From the NCBI GenBank assembly GCA_028284395.1, contig JANQRV010000652.1, positions 1-42,359 of the forward strand: a stretch of DNA of 42,359 nt. Direction: 5' to 3'. Positions 8,611 to 15,601 of the stretch are shown here, in pieces (position 1 is the stretch's first letter; each line of letters starts with the position of its first letter). The stretch is from Saprospiraceae bacterium. GTDB taxonomy: Bacteria > Bacteroidota > Bacteroidia > Chitinophagales > Saprospiraceae. Made by a program: the position numbers and the translations under genes. Below the pieces are notes generated by a model. That model was not told the DNA's origin. It was given only the letters and a program-made list of their open reading frames with translations, and made no database searches.

Positions 8611-9436
8611 ATTCGGGCAACTCGCCATTTTGGAATACCAAGGTGCCCACTATCGGTCAGATTTGAAAAACGGTAATTGGGATCACATTATCAATCGTCG
8701 CGATCTTCACGCTTTTCTAAAAGACCAGCTATCCAACTGGCGGAAAACGATTCCTCCGACCAATCTTGGTTTCGAACCACCCATCGGCCAACAGGAAGTT
8801 TGGGCCTCCGGTGTTACTTATCTCAGGAGTAAGGAAGCTCGCATGGAAGAGTCAAAATCCGCGGGAGGAGGCGACTTCTACGATAAAGTCTACGATGCAC
8901 CGCGACCGGAGCTTTTTTTCAAAGCTACGGCCGCAAGAACTGTTGGCAATGGTGATCAGGTCAACATCAGAAAGGACTCCACGTGGAATGTTCCGGAACC
9001 CGAACTGACACTCTTTCTTTCTTCGGAAGGTACCATTGAGGGTTACGCCATCGGTAATGACATGAGTTCGAGGAGCATTGAAGGAGCTAATCCGCTGTAT
9101 CTTCCCCAGGCGAAGACCTACGAACGTTGTGCTGGTCTGGGGCCTTGTATTTTTGTACCGGAAGAACCGATTTCGAAAGAAACGGTTATCCGCTTGGAAA
9201 TTAGCCGGGATGGGAACACCGTTTTTGACCAACAGATTCAATTGGACCAAATGAAACGGTCCTTGCCCGAACTAGCGTCCTATCTGTTCCGCGAATGTAA
9301 TTTCCCGCATGGCTGCTTCCTGATGACCGGAACGGGAATTGTTCCTCCAGACGAGTTCACGCTGGAAGTTGGAGACGAGATCCGCATCTCCATTGATGGA
9401 ATTGGAACACTTACTAACTTTGTGGGACAAAAATAA
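8597..9436 (+). CDS. Fumarylacetoacetate-hydrolase-family protein, probably a 2-keto-3-deoxy sugar acid dehydratase
   Basis: A 279-residue FAH-fold protein. It has the metal-binding acidic pattern of the family: Glu about 134 and 136 in VPEPELTL and Asp about 155 in GNDMSSR, and a C-terminal GTGIVPPDEFTLEVGDEI block. The motif ASGVTYLRSKEAR and the overall layout resemble 2-keto-3-deoxy-arabinonate/xylonate dehydratases of oxidative pentose pathways more than true fumarylacetoacetases. It overlaps uxaB by 14 bases in a different frame. In a uronate operon it could act on KDG or a related keto-deoxy acid, or as a hydrolase that clears a side product. The family is certain; the substrate is not known. 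Confidence 0.85.
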   Translation: MKIYKFGQLAILEYQGAHYRSDLKNGNWDHIINRRDLHAFLKDQLSNWRKTIPPTNLGFEPPIGQQEVWASGVTYLRSKEARMEESKSAGGGDFYDKVYDAPRPELFFKATAARTVGNGDQVNIRKDSTWNVPEPELTLFLSSEGTIEGYAIGNDMSSRSIEGANPLYLPQAKTYERCAGLGPCIFVPEEPISKETVIRLEISRDGNTVFDQQIQLDQMKRSLPELASYLFRECNFPHGCFLMTGTGIVPPDEFTLEVGDEIRISIDGIGTLTNFVGQK

Positions 9437-9465
9437 CCGCTGCCGAAGCGTACATCCCATTCACC

Positions 9466-10470
9466 ATGATCATACGAACCAAATCTTATCCTAGAGCTGC
9501 CCTGATCGGAAATCCTTCCGATGGATATTTTGGAAAAACCATCGCTTTCGTTTTCGAAAACTTTCATGCCGAGGTCATCCTCTACGAAACACCAGACCTC
9601 GAGATTCTTCCGCAAGAACGCGATCGCAGTATTTACAAGAACATTGAGGGCCTGTACGACGATGTTCGGTTGTACGGATACTACGGTGGCATTCGGTTGC
9701 TAAAAGCGACCATCAAGCGCTTTTTTGAATACTGCCGTGCCCATCGGATTGTTCTAGACAACCGAAACTTCACGGTCAAATACCATTCCGATATACCCAA
9801 AAGACTGGGTCTGGCGGGATCCAGTGCCATTATTACCGCACTTACAAAAGCGTTGGTTAAGTTTTATCGGATAAAAATCCCCAAACCATTGTTTGCCAAT
9901 CTCGTCTTATCGGTCGAGACGGACGAGTTAGGCATCGGTGCCGGACTCCAGGATCGGGTAGCACAAGCATATGAACAACCCGTATTCATGGATTTTTCCA
10001 AGGCCATTATGGAAAAGCGCGGGTTTGGTGATTATGAGACCTTTGATCACCGCAAACTCAAGAATATCTACATTGCTTATCATACGGATCTTTCCGAAGG
10101 ATCAGAAGTATTCCACAATAACATTCGCACCAGGTTTGAAGAAGGTGATCAACAAGTAATTTCTACCATGCAACAATTTGCTGCCATTACGGTTAAAGCC
10201 AAAAAAAGCATCGAGAAGGGCGATCTGGAAACACTCCACCAACTTATGAATGAAAATTTTGATCTGCGGGCTTCCATGTATCAGATTGGACGCGAAAACT
10301 TAAAAATGATTGGATTGGCTCGCAAAATCGGTGCCAGTGCAAAGTTTACCGGCTCCGGGGGAGCAATCATAGGCCTGTACAAAGACGACCGGATGTTGAA
10401 AGAATTGACGGCAATGCTAAAGGACAACCAAATTGAAGTGATCATACCTAAAATTGTTTCGAAAAGATGA
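9466..10470 (+). CDS. GHMP-family kinase, probable glucuronokinase
   Basis: Predicted to phosphorylate D-glucuronate (or another uronate) at C1 to the sugar 1-phosphate. The 334-residue protein has the three GHMP motifs: an N-terminal GNPSDGYFGKTI (residues 15-26), the ATP-binding GLAGSSAI (115-122) and the C-terminal AKFTGSGGAIIGL (292-304). The stretch ELGIGAGLQDRVAQAYEQP, the MDFSKA that follows, and NFDLRASMY closely resemble my memory of plant glucuronokinase (GlcAK). Its last 4 bases overlap the start of a GalU-type gene (ATGA), which would activate the 1-phosphate to a UDP sugar. Alternatives are galacturonokinase or a heptose/arabinose kinase; the uronate operon context favours glucuronate or galacturonate. 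Confidence 0.85.
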   Translation: MIIRTKSYPRAALIGNPSDGYFGKTIAFVFENFHAEVILYETPDLEILPQERDRSIYKNIEGLYDDVRLYGYYGGIRLLKATIKRFFEYCRAHRIVLDNRNFTVKYHSDIPKRLGLAGSSAIITALTKALVKFYRIKIPKPLFANLVLSVETDELGIGAGLQDRVAQAYEQPVFMDFSKAIMEKRGFGDYETFDHRKLKNIYIAYHTDLSEGSEVFHNNIRTRFEEGDQQVISTMQQFAAITVKAKKSIEKGDLETLHQLMNENFDLRASMYQIGRENLKMIGLARKIGASAKFTGSGGAIIGLYKDDRMLKELTAMLKDNQIEVIIPKIVSKR

Positions 10471-11348
10471 GCACCATAAAAAAAGCAATCATACCCGCCG
10501 CCGGCTTTGGCACCAGACTTTTGCCCGCGACCAAGTCGCAACCAAAAGAAATGATACCCATCGTCGACAAACCCGTTATTCAATACGTGATTGAGGAAGC
10601 CGTCGAATCTGGTATCACCGATATCTTAATGATCATTGGTAAAGGCAAAAGAGCAATCGAAGAACATTTCGACCGCAACTTTGAACTCGAATACAACCTG
10701 CAACAAAAAGGTAAAATCGAAGAGTTAAAAGTAATCCAGGAAATATCTCAACTGGGAAACATTCACTTCGTGTGGCAGAAGGAACTGAATGGGTTGGGAG
10801 ACGCCATCAGATACGGTCGGTTTCACGTCGGTAACGAACCTTTTGCCGTCATGCTTGGCGATACCATACTAGAATCTGAAGACGGCACGCCCATCACCCG
10901 GCAATTGATGGATCACTACGAAAAGTATCAATCCTCAGTGGTTGCCCTGGAAGAAGTTCCACAAGAATTGGTGAGTAGGTATGGTGTCATGGGCGGCCGG
11001 CAAATCTCCGATAACGGCCTCTATAAAGTGGATCAGTGGATCGAAAAGCCCCATCCGTCCGACGCACCATCTAACCTGGTGATTGCCGGCCGGTATATTT
11101 TCAATCCGGAAATATTCAATCTCCTGGAAATCATCCCTACCGGTGTCAACAATGAAATACAACTGACCGACGCCATGCGCCTTCTTTTGAAAGACCAGGA
11201 CATGTATGGATATCACTTTAAGGGCCAAAGATTTGATGTGGGCAACAAATTGGATTTCATTAAAACCAACCTTCTTTTTGGGCTGAAAAGACCGGAATAT
11301 CAGTCTGATTTACAGGCTTGGATCCGAGAGCTTGCCGAAAGCCTTTAA
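10467..11348 (+). CDS. galU: UTP-sugar-1-phosphate uridylyltransferase (GalU type)
   Basis: Transfers UMP from UTP to a sugar 1-phosphate; classical GalU makes UDP-glucose. The 293-residue protein has the nucleotide-binding signature AAGFGTRLLPATKSQPKEMIP near the N-terminus, then DKPVIQYVIEEAVESGI, and the FAVMLGDTI block with a metal-binding Asp. WQKELNGLGDAI and GRYIFNPEIFNLL are also typical. It overlaps the kinase gene by 4 bases, which ties the two functions together. By context it may accept glucuronate-1-phosphate, although ordinary UDP-glucose synthesis is an equally sound reading of the sequence. It is the last gene of the uronate block. Confidence 0.9.
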   Translation: MSTIKKAIIPAAGFGTRLLPATKSQPKEMIPIVDKPVIQYVIEEAVESGITDILMIIGKGKRAIEEHFDRNFELEYNLQQKGKIEELKVIQEISQLGNIHFVWQKELNGLGDAIRYGRFHVGNEPFAVMLGDTILESEDGTPITRQLMDHYEKYQSSVVALEEVPQELVSRYGVMGGRQISDNGLYKVDQWIEKPHPSDAPSNLVIAGRYIFNPEIFNLLEIIPTGVNNEIQLTDAMRLLLKDQDMYGYHFKGQRFDVGNKLDFIKTNLLFGLKRPEYQSDLQAWIRELAESL

Positions 11349-11392
11349 GTGAAGTTGTCTAAAGTTTGACGATCTTCAAAATGCAGGTTCCT

Positions 11393-11419
11393 TTGCCTCC
11401 GGAAAATTCCTTATTTTTC
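11393..11419 (+). promoter_or_regulatory. Candidate Bacteroidota promoter for the acylase gene
   Basis: A TTG at 11393-11395 precedes TATTTTTC at 11412-11419, which matches 7 of 8 positions of the TAnnTTTG -7 element with 16 bases between. The ATG at 11434 would give a leader of under 10 bases. The 85-base gap after galU supports a new transcription start here. Weak evidence. Confidence 0.3.
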
Positions 11420-11433
11420 CAAAAAATCAGAAC

Positions 11434-13539
11434 ATGGCCTCCAGAATAATAATCCTGACCTTCCTCTTTGCCTTTTCTATCTCTGATATCAGTGCTCAAA
11501 ATAAGATCGATCCCAACAATATAACGATCGCCCGAGACGAATGGGGAGTCCCCCACATTTTTGCCAAGACCGACAATGAGGTCGCGTACGGATTTGGCTG
11601 GGCTACCTGCGAAGACGACATCAGAACCATCCAGGAGCTATTTCTCCCAATTCGTGGTTTGTCCGGCCTCGTTTTTGGAAAAGATGGTGCCGTCGCTGAT
11701 GTCGGTGTTCATCTTCTGGAAGCCGATGCCATCGTCGAGGCCAGATACGAGTCGGATCTCTCCCCAGATTTCAGAGCTTACCTGGAGTCTTTTTGCGCCG
11801 GTGTCAATGCCTACGTTAAACACCATCCCAAGGAAGTGCTCCACAAGAAATTATTCCCCGTCACTGGAAAAGACATCATCAAAGGCTACGTAGTGGGCAT
11901 GACGCTGATGTCTGGTGTAAATCGGGACTTAGGAGCCATTATGAGCGGTAAAATCAAGCCATACAAAAAAGTAGAAAACATCGCGAAAATCGAAGCCCAA
12001 GGGTCTAATGCGTTCGCAATCAGCTCAAAACGGACAACCACTGGAGAAACCTTTCTCGCTAACAACTCACATCAGCCGCTAGAAGGACCCAACTCCTGGT
12101 ACGAAGCCCATCTTCACAGTGAAGAAGGCCTCAACATACTAGGAGGTACTTTTGCCGGTGCTCCGGTTATCCATCTAGGTACCAATGAAAACATTGGTTG
12201 GGCCCACACCGTAAATTACCCCGACTTTGCCGACGTCTATCAGTTGACGATGCATCCGGTAAAAGAACATCACTATCTCTTTGACGGAAAATGGGAAGAA
12301 CTGCAAAACTTCGATACGAAGGCTCGTATCAAAATCCTGGGATTCCTGAAGGTTGGTGCCAAACAAAAGTTCTTTAAGAGCAAATACGGTGTCACATTCA
12401 AAACCGATAGAGGTTTTTTCGCATTGCGATTTCCCGCCAACCGGGACATCAGGGCTGCCGAACAGTGGTACCGTATGAACAAGGCCGGGAATCTCGAGGA
12501 GTTTATGGCTGCGCTCGAAATGCAAGCCATCATCTGCACCAATATTGTCTACGCCGATCGAGAAGATCATATATTTTACATCAGCAATGGCCGTCTCCCC
12601 AAGCGAGATCCCAACTACAACTGGCAAGCGGTACTACCGGGCGACACTTCTTCTACGCTCTGGGCAGATGATTATTACGGCCTTGATTATCTGCCTCAGG
12701 TATTGGACCCCTCCTCGGGTTATGTCTACAACTGTAACCACACTCCCTTTCTTAGTTCAGGCGACACCGATAACCCAAAGGTATCGGAAATACCCGCAAC
12801 GCATGGCTTTCAGCAGCCATCGAGCCTCACCAATCGAGGGGTGCGGTTTAAAGCACTGATTGAACAATACGACAAGGTCTCTTACGATGATTTTAAAACG
12901 ATCAAATACGACAGATCCTACCATAAGCCTTTAAAGTCGGCAATGAAACTGGAAGGCATATTCCATCTTGCCGCGGAAAAGTATCCCAACGTTGCCGAAA
13001 ACATCCGCATTCTAAATAACTGGGATCGCAATACCAATCTGGAGAGCAAGGGTGCCCCCTTATTTATCATGGCCTACGACTATATTCGCAAAAATATCAA
13101 GAATAGAGCCAGTCTCCAGACGGGCGATGATTTAAATGAAACCATGCTCGTCAAAGGCATCCAAGCTGCCCAGGATTACTTTGTAGAGCACTTTGGCAAA
13201 AAACAGGTAACACTGGCAGAACTCCAACGCCACTCCAGAGGCAAAGTCGACCTCCCGGTAAGTGGAGGGCCGGATGTATTGGCCGCCCTTGCCACCAATA
13301 AGCAAGAGGATGGTCGTCTAAGAGCCAGGGCCGGAGATTCCTACATTCAATTGGTCCGGTTTTCTAAAGAAGGCCTTCCCAAAATCGAATCCGTCAACGC
13401 CTACGGAGCTTCCGCTAAGCCAAACAGTCCACATTACACCGATCAAATGCAAATGTATGTAGATCAAAAACTCAAACCCATGACTTTAGATAAACAGGAG
13501 ATTCTACAAAACGCGAAGCGAACCTACCACCCTAAATAA
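11434..13539 (+). CDS. Secreted penicillin-acylase/acyl-homoserine-lactone-acylase family protein
   Basis: N-terminal nucleophile hydrolase that cleaves amide bonds of acylated substrates such as N-acyl amino acids, acyl-homoserine lactones or beta-lactams. The 701-residue precursor has a signal peptide (about residues 1-21, ending ISA before QNK), then the alpha subunit with DEWGVPHIFAKTDNEVAYGFGWATCEDD. The likely autocatalytic site is GSNAFAIS, with Ser191 becoming the N-terminal nucleophile of the beta subunit after processing. NNSHQPLEGPNSWYEAHL and GWAHTVNYPD follow as in the family. It is probably periplasmic or secreted. The natural substrate cannot be told from sequence. It lies 85 bases after galU and 21 bases before a lipoprotein gene. 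Confidence 0.9.
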   Translation: MASRIIILTFLFAFSISDISAQNKIDPNNITIARDEWGVPHIFAKTDNEVAYGFGWATCEDDIRTIQELFLPIRGLSGLVFGKDGAVADVGVHLLEADAIVEARYESDLSPDFRAYLESFCAGVNAYVKHHPKEVLHKKLFPVTGKDIIKGYVVGMTLMSGVNRDLGAIMSGKIKPYKKVENIAKIEAQGSNAFAISSKRTTTGETFLANNSHQPLEGPNSWYEAHLHSEEGLNILGGTFAGAPVIHLGTNENIGWAHTVNYPDFADVYQLTMHPVKEHHYLFDGKWEELQNFDTKARIKILGFLKVGAKQKFFKSKYGVTFKTDRGFFALRFPANRDIRAAEQWYRMNKAGNLEEFMAALEMQAIICTNIVYADREDHIFYISNGRLPKRDPNYNWQAVLPGDTSSTLWADDYYGLDYLPQVLDPSSGYVYNCNHTPFLSSGDTDNPKVSEIPATHGFQQPSSLTNRGVRFKALIEQYDKVSYDDFKTIKYDRSYHKPLKSAMKLEGIFHLAAEKYPNVAENIRILNNWDRNTNLESKGAPLFIMAYDYIRKNIKNRASLQTGDDLNETMLVKGIQAAQDYFVEHFGKKQVTLAELQRHSRGKVDLPVSGGPDVLAALATNKQEDGRLRARAGDSYIQLVRFSKEGLPKIESVNAYGASAKPNSPHYTDQMQMYVDQKLKPMTLDKQEILQNAKRTYHPK

Positions 13540-13560
13540 GAACTATAAAACTAATCAACT

Positions 13561-14751
13561 ATGCGTGCGAATTTCATGATCATCATCGGACTTATCACCA
13601 TTGTCGGCTGCCAATCTCCTCACCCTAAGGTACTGATTTCCAATAACGGCTCGCAGGACCTGCCCACACTGGTCCAACTTCCCATTCCCGAAGGATTGCA
13701 GAAGGAGTCCGACTTAGTACTACAGGACCCAAATGGTGCGTTGCAAATCCCAATACAATTGATCGACGACAATCAGGGCGTTTTCCTTGTACCACCGGAC
13801 ATCGAGGGAGGGACGCCATTCGATCTAATGGCTGCCAACCAGGCCTCCTCCGCAACATTCTCAGCCGAAGAAAGTGGAGAGGAAGTACTGTTGAAAATGG
13901 ACGGTCAGCCTTTGCTCAGCTATCACTTATCGATGGACTGCCCCGGAGAAGAGTTGCCAAAATATTACTGTCGCAACGGTTACATTCACCCCCTGCGCAC
14001 GCCTTCCGGAGTTGTCATTACGGACGATTTTCCGGCCGGGCATACACATCAACACGCTTTCTTTTTTGCCTGGACACGCACCAAATTTAGAGGAGACACC
14101 ATCGATTTTTGGAATCAACAGGGAGAAACGGGAACGGTGCGCCATAAAGAACTCATTTCCACAACTTCCGGCCCGGTGTTTACCGGCTTCGAATCCAGTT
14201 TAGAGCACGTCAGCCTGAAGCACGGAGTAATTCTTGAAGAGCAATGGTCGGTACAATGCTCCAACTTTGGAGCGTTTAATGTATTGGATATTTCTTCGAA
14301 TCAACGCAATATCACTGAGGATACGTTATTTTTACTCAATTATCACTACGGTGGTCTCGGAATAAGAGGTCATCGAAGCTGGAACAGCGAAGAAAAAGAA
14401 CTTTTTAAAGCTCCGGCACAATTCCTCACCAGTGAAGGCAAGACAAAGATTGAAGCCAATCATACCAAACCGCATTGGACTGCTATGTACGGAGAAATTG
14501 AAAATGGCGTCCATGGCCTGGCTGTTTTCGATCACCCTGACAATAAATTTCATCCCCAGTCGATTCGGGTCCACCCTTCTATGCCTTACTTCTGCCAGGC
14601 GCCGATCGCCGAAGCCGGTTTTCACATTGCGCCCGGAGAAACACATACTTCAAGGTATCGCATCGTAACCTATGATGGAGAACCTAACGCTACTAAGCTT
14701 CAACAGTTATGGGATGATTATGCCTCTCCTCCTGCCGTGGAAGTGAAGTAG
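13561..14751 (+). CDS. DUF6807 (PmoA-like) family lipoprotein
   Basis: A 396-residue lipoprotein with a short signal ending in a lipobox (TIVGC, Cys about residue 17). The C-terminal two thirds belong to the family often labelled methane oxygenase PmoA in older annotations, now DUF6807, common in Planctomycetes and Bacteroidota and often placed near sugar-catabolic genes. The recognisable core is YYCRNGYIHPLRTPSG, then GHTHQHAFFFAW (residues 160-171) with three His that could bind metal, and a late GIRGHRSW. It does not make methane monooxygenase. Its function is not established. It probably shares a transcript with the acylase. Confidence 0.8.
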   Translation: MRANFMIIIGLITIVGCQSPHPKVLISNNGSQDLPTLVQLPIPEGLQKESDLVLQDPNGALQIPIQLIDDNQGVFLVPPDIEGGTPFDLMAANQASSATFSAEESGEEVLLKMDGQPLLSYHLSMDCPGEELPKYYCRNGYIHPLRTPSGVVITDDFPAGHTHQHAFFFAWTRTKFRGDTIDFWNQQGETGTVRHKELISTTSGPVFTGFESSLEHVSLKHGVILEEQWSVQCSNFGAFNVLDISSNQRNITEDTLFLLNYHYGGLGIRGHRSWNSEEKELFKAPAQFLTSEGKTKIEANHTKPHWTAMYGEIENGVHGLAVFDHPDNKFHPQSIRVHPSMPYFCQAPIAEAGFHIAPGETHTSRYRIVTYDGEPNATKLQQLWDDYASPPAVEVK

Positions 14752-14857
14752 TATGCGGGGTAACCATTATTGATGAACTATTTTTGTTGTGATGGATGCA
14801 ATGTCTCCTTTGATGTCGGGGTCCGGCTAAATAGGTATCTACACAGCAGGATTGACT

Positions 14858-15037
14858 CTAAGGAGTGACCGCTGCTTCACTGGCCACTGTTTGCTCCGTA
14901 TAATCATAGGAGTTTTTTTCTACCGAGGACAGGATAAAACTGATGAGTAGGCAACAAACGAAAAGGAAGAATACCACTTTGAGAGAGAATTCGTCTTCCT
15001 TTTGTTCGGCTTTTACAACTCGTTTGATTCGATTCAT
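14858..15037 (-). CDS. Small single-pass membrane protein (59 aa)
   Basis: A 59-residue open frame from an ATG at 15037 to a TAG at 14858. It has a basic and acidic N-terminus (MNRIKRVVKAEQKEDEF), one strongly hydrophobic stretch (about residues 19-38, SLKVVFFLFVCCLLISFIL) and a polar C-terminal tail. The layout is that of a real bitopic small membrane protein, and codon choice looks normal. Its SLK[IV] start of the membrane segment and the Cys in it recall the 70-residue small protein at 22937-23149. No family recognised and no function claimed. Confidence 0.5.
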   Translation of the reverse strand: MNRIKRVVKAEQKEDEFSLKVVFFLFVCCLLISFILSSVEKNSYDYTEQTVASEAAVTP

Positions 15038-15269
15038 GGTTCAATTATTAGCAAAAATGGGACAATACGAATATAAGGTCATAGTCTTAGTCGATGATTT
15101 GGAGCCATGTAAAGGCTTCCATCGAACTTTTTTGCAAAAAGCTCTCAAGGCAGATTCACGATAGAAACCAATAATGGTGTTTGTTCTAGGGTAAGTCAAT
15201 TGTTTTTGCGAGAAATTATCAGGACGATAGCATTTTCAGCAGCAAAGATAGGTAATCTGGGAAGAAAAA

Positions 15270-15277
15270 CAAATGTA
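15270..15277 (-). promoter_or_regulatory. Candidate -7 element TACATTTG
   Basis: On the minus strand these bases read TACATTTG, an exact match to TAnnTTTG. A TTG lies 15 bases upstream, closer than the usual spacing. It could drive the 59-residue membrane protein, with a leader of about 230 bases. A 10-bp palindrome AGGACGTCCT (15281-15290) lies inside the spacer. Confidence 0.25.
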
Positions 15278-15295
15278 AACAGGACGTCCTTCCAA

Positions 15296-15412
15296 TTAAA
15301 ATAAAAACTTCAGCACTTCAATTCCGTATTCGCAGGCGAACTTGATGATAAAACAGATGCCTGTGAAAACAAAAAAAGCTTTAATACGTGTATATTTCTT
15401 TTTTCTTAACAT
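15296..15412 (-). CDS. Very small membrane protein (38 aa)
   Basis: A 38-residue frame from ATG at 15412 to TAA at 15296. The N-terminus is strongly basic (MLRKKKYTRIK) and is followed by a hydrophobic stretch FFVFTGICFIIKFAC and a short tail. The positive-inside pattern fits a single-pass membrane peptide. It lies downstream of the TonB-receptor gene on the same strand, beyond that gene's terminator. Too short to assign, and chance occurrence is possible. Confidence 0.35.
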   Translation of the reverse strand: MLRKKKYTRIKAFFVFTGICFIIKFACEYGIEVLKFLF

Positions 15413-15527
15413 GATCTCACTTTTTTAATCCTCTTCCGAAAAGTACATGAGATTTACCATTTTCCTGCGCCATCTTCTGTTTTTGGCACCTATGTTTCTG
15501 TAATTGGCGGGAGTCAATCCTAAAAAC

Positions 15528-15565
15528 GAAAGCAGGTTGCCTCAACATGGAGACAACCTGCTTTC
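15528..15565 (-). terminator. Hairpin terminator downstream of the TonB receptor gene
   Basis: A perfect 12-bp inverted repeat, GAAAGCAGGTTG (15528-15539) and CAACCTGCTTTC (15554-15565), with a 14-base loop. On the minus strand the stem is followed by GTTTTTA. It lies 37 bases past the stop of the receptor gene and so probably ends that transcript. Confidence 0.65.
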
Positions 15566-15601
15566 AAAACCCACTAAAAGGTCGGTATCTACATCAATTC
15601 A

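Noticed and set aside
12175..12627. 150-codon frame antisense to the acylase gene
   Set aside because: The sense frame carries clear family motifs; the antisense product resembles nothing known.
15425..15541. Minus-strand reading with LLSFLGLTPANYRNIG, like the DNA-binding end of a Crp/Fnr-type regulator
   Set aside because: Only about 37 codons remain, a stop lies just upstream, and it overlaps the terminator hairpin. It may be the remnant of a dead gene, but the evidence is too thin to list.
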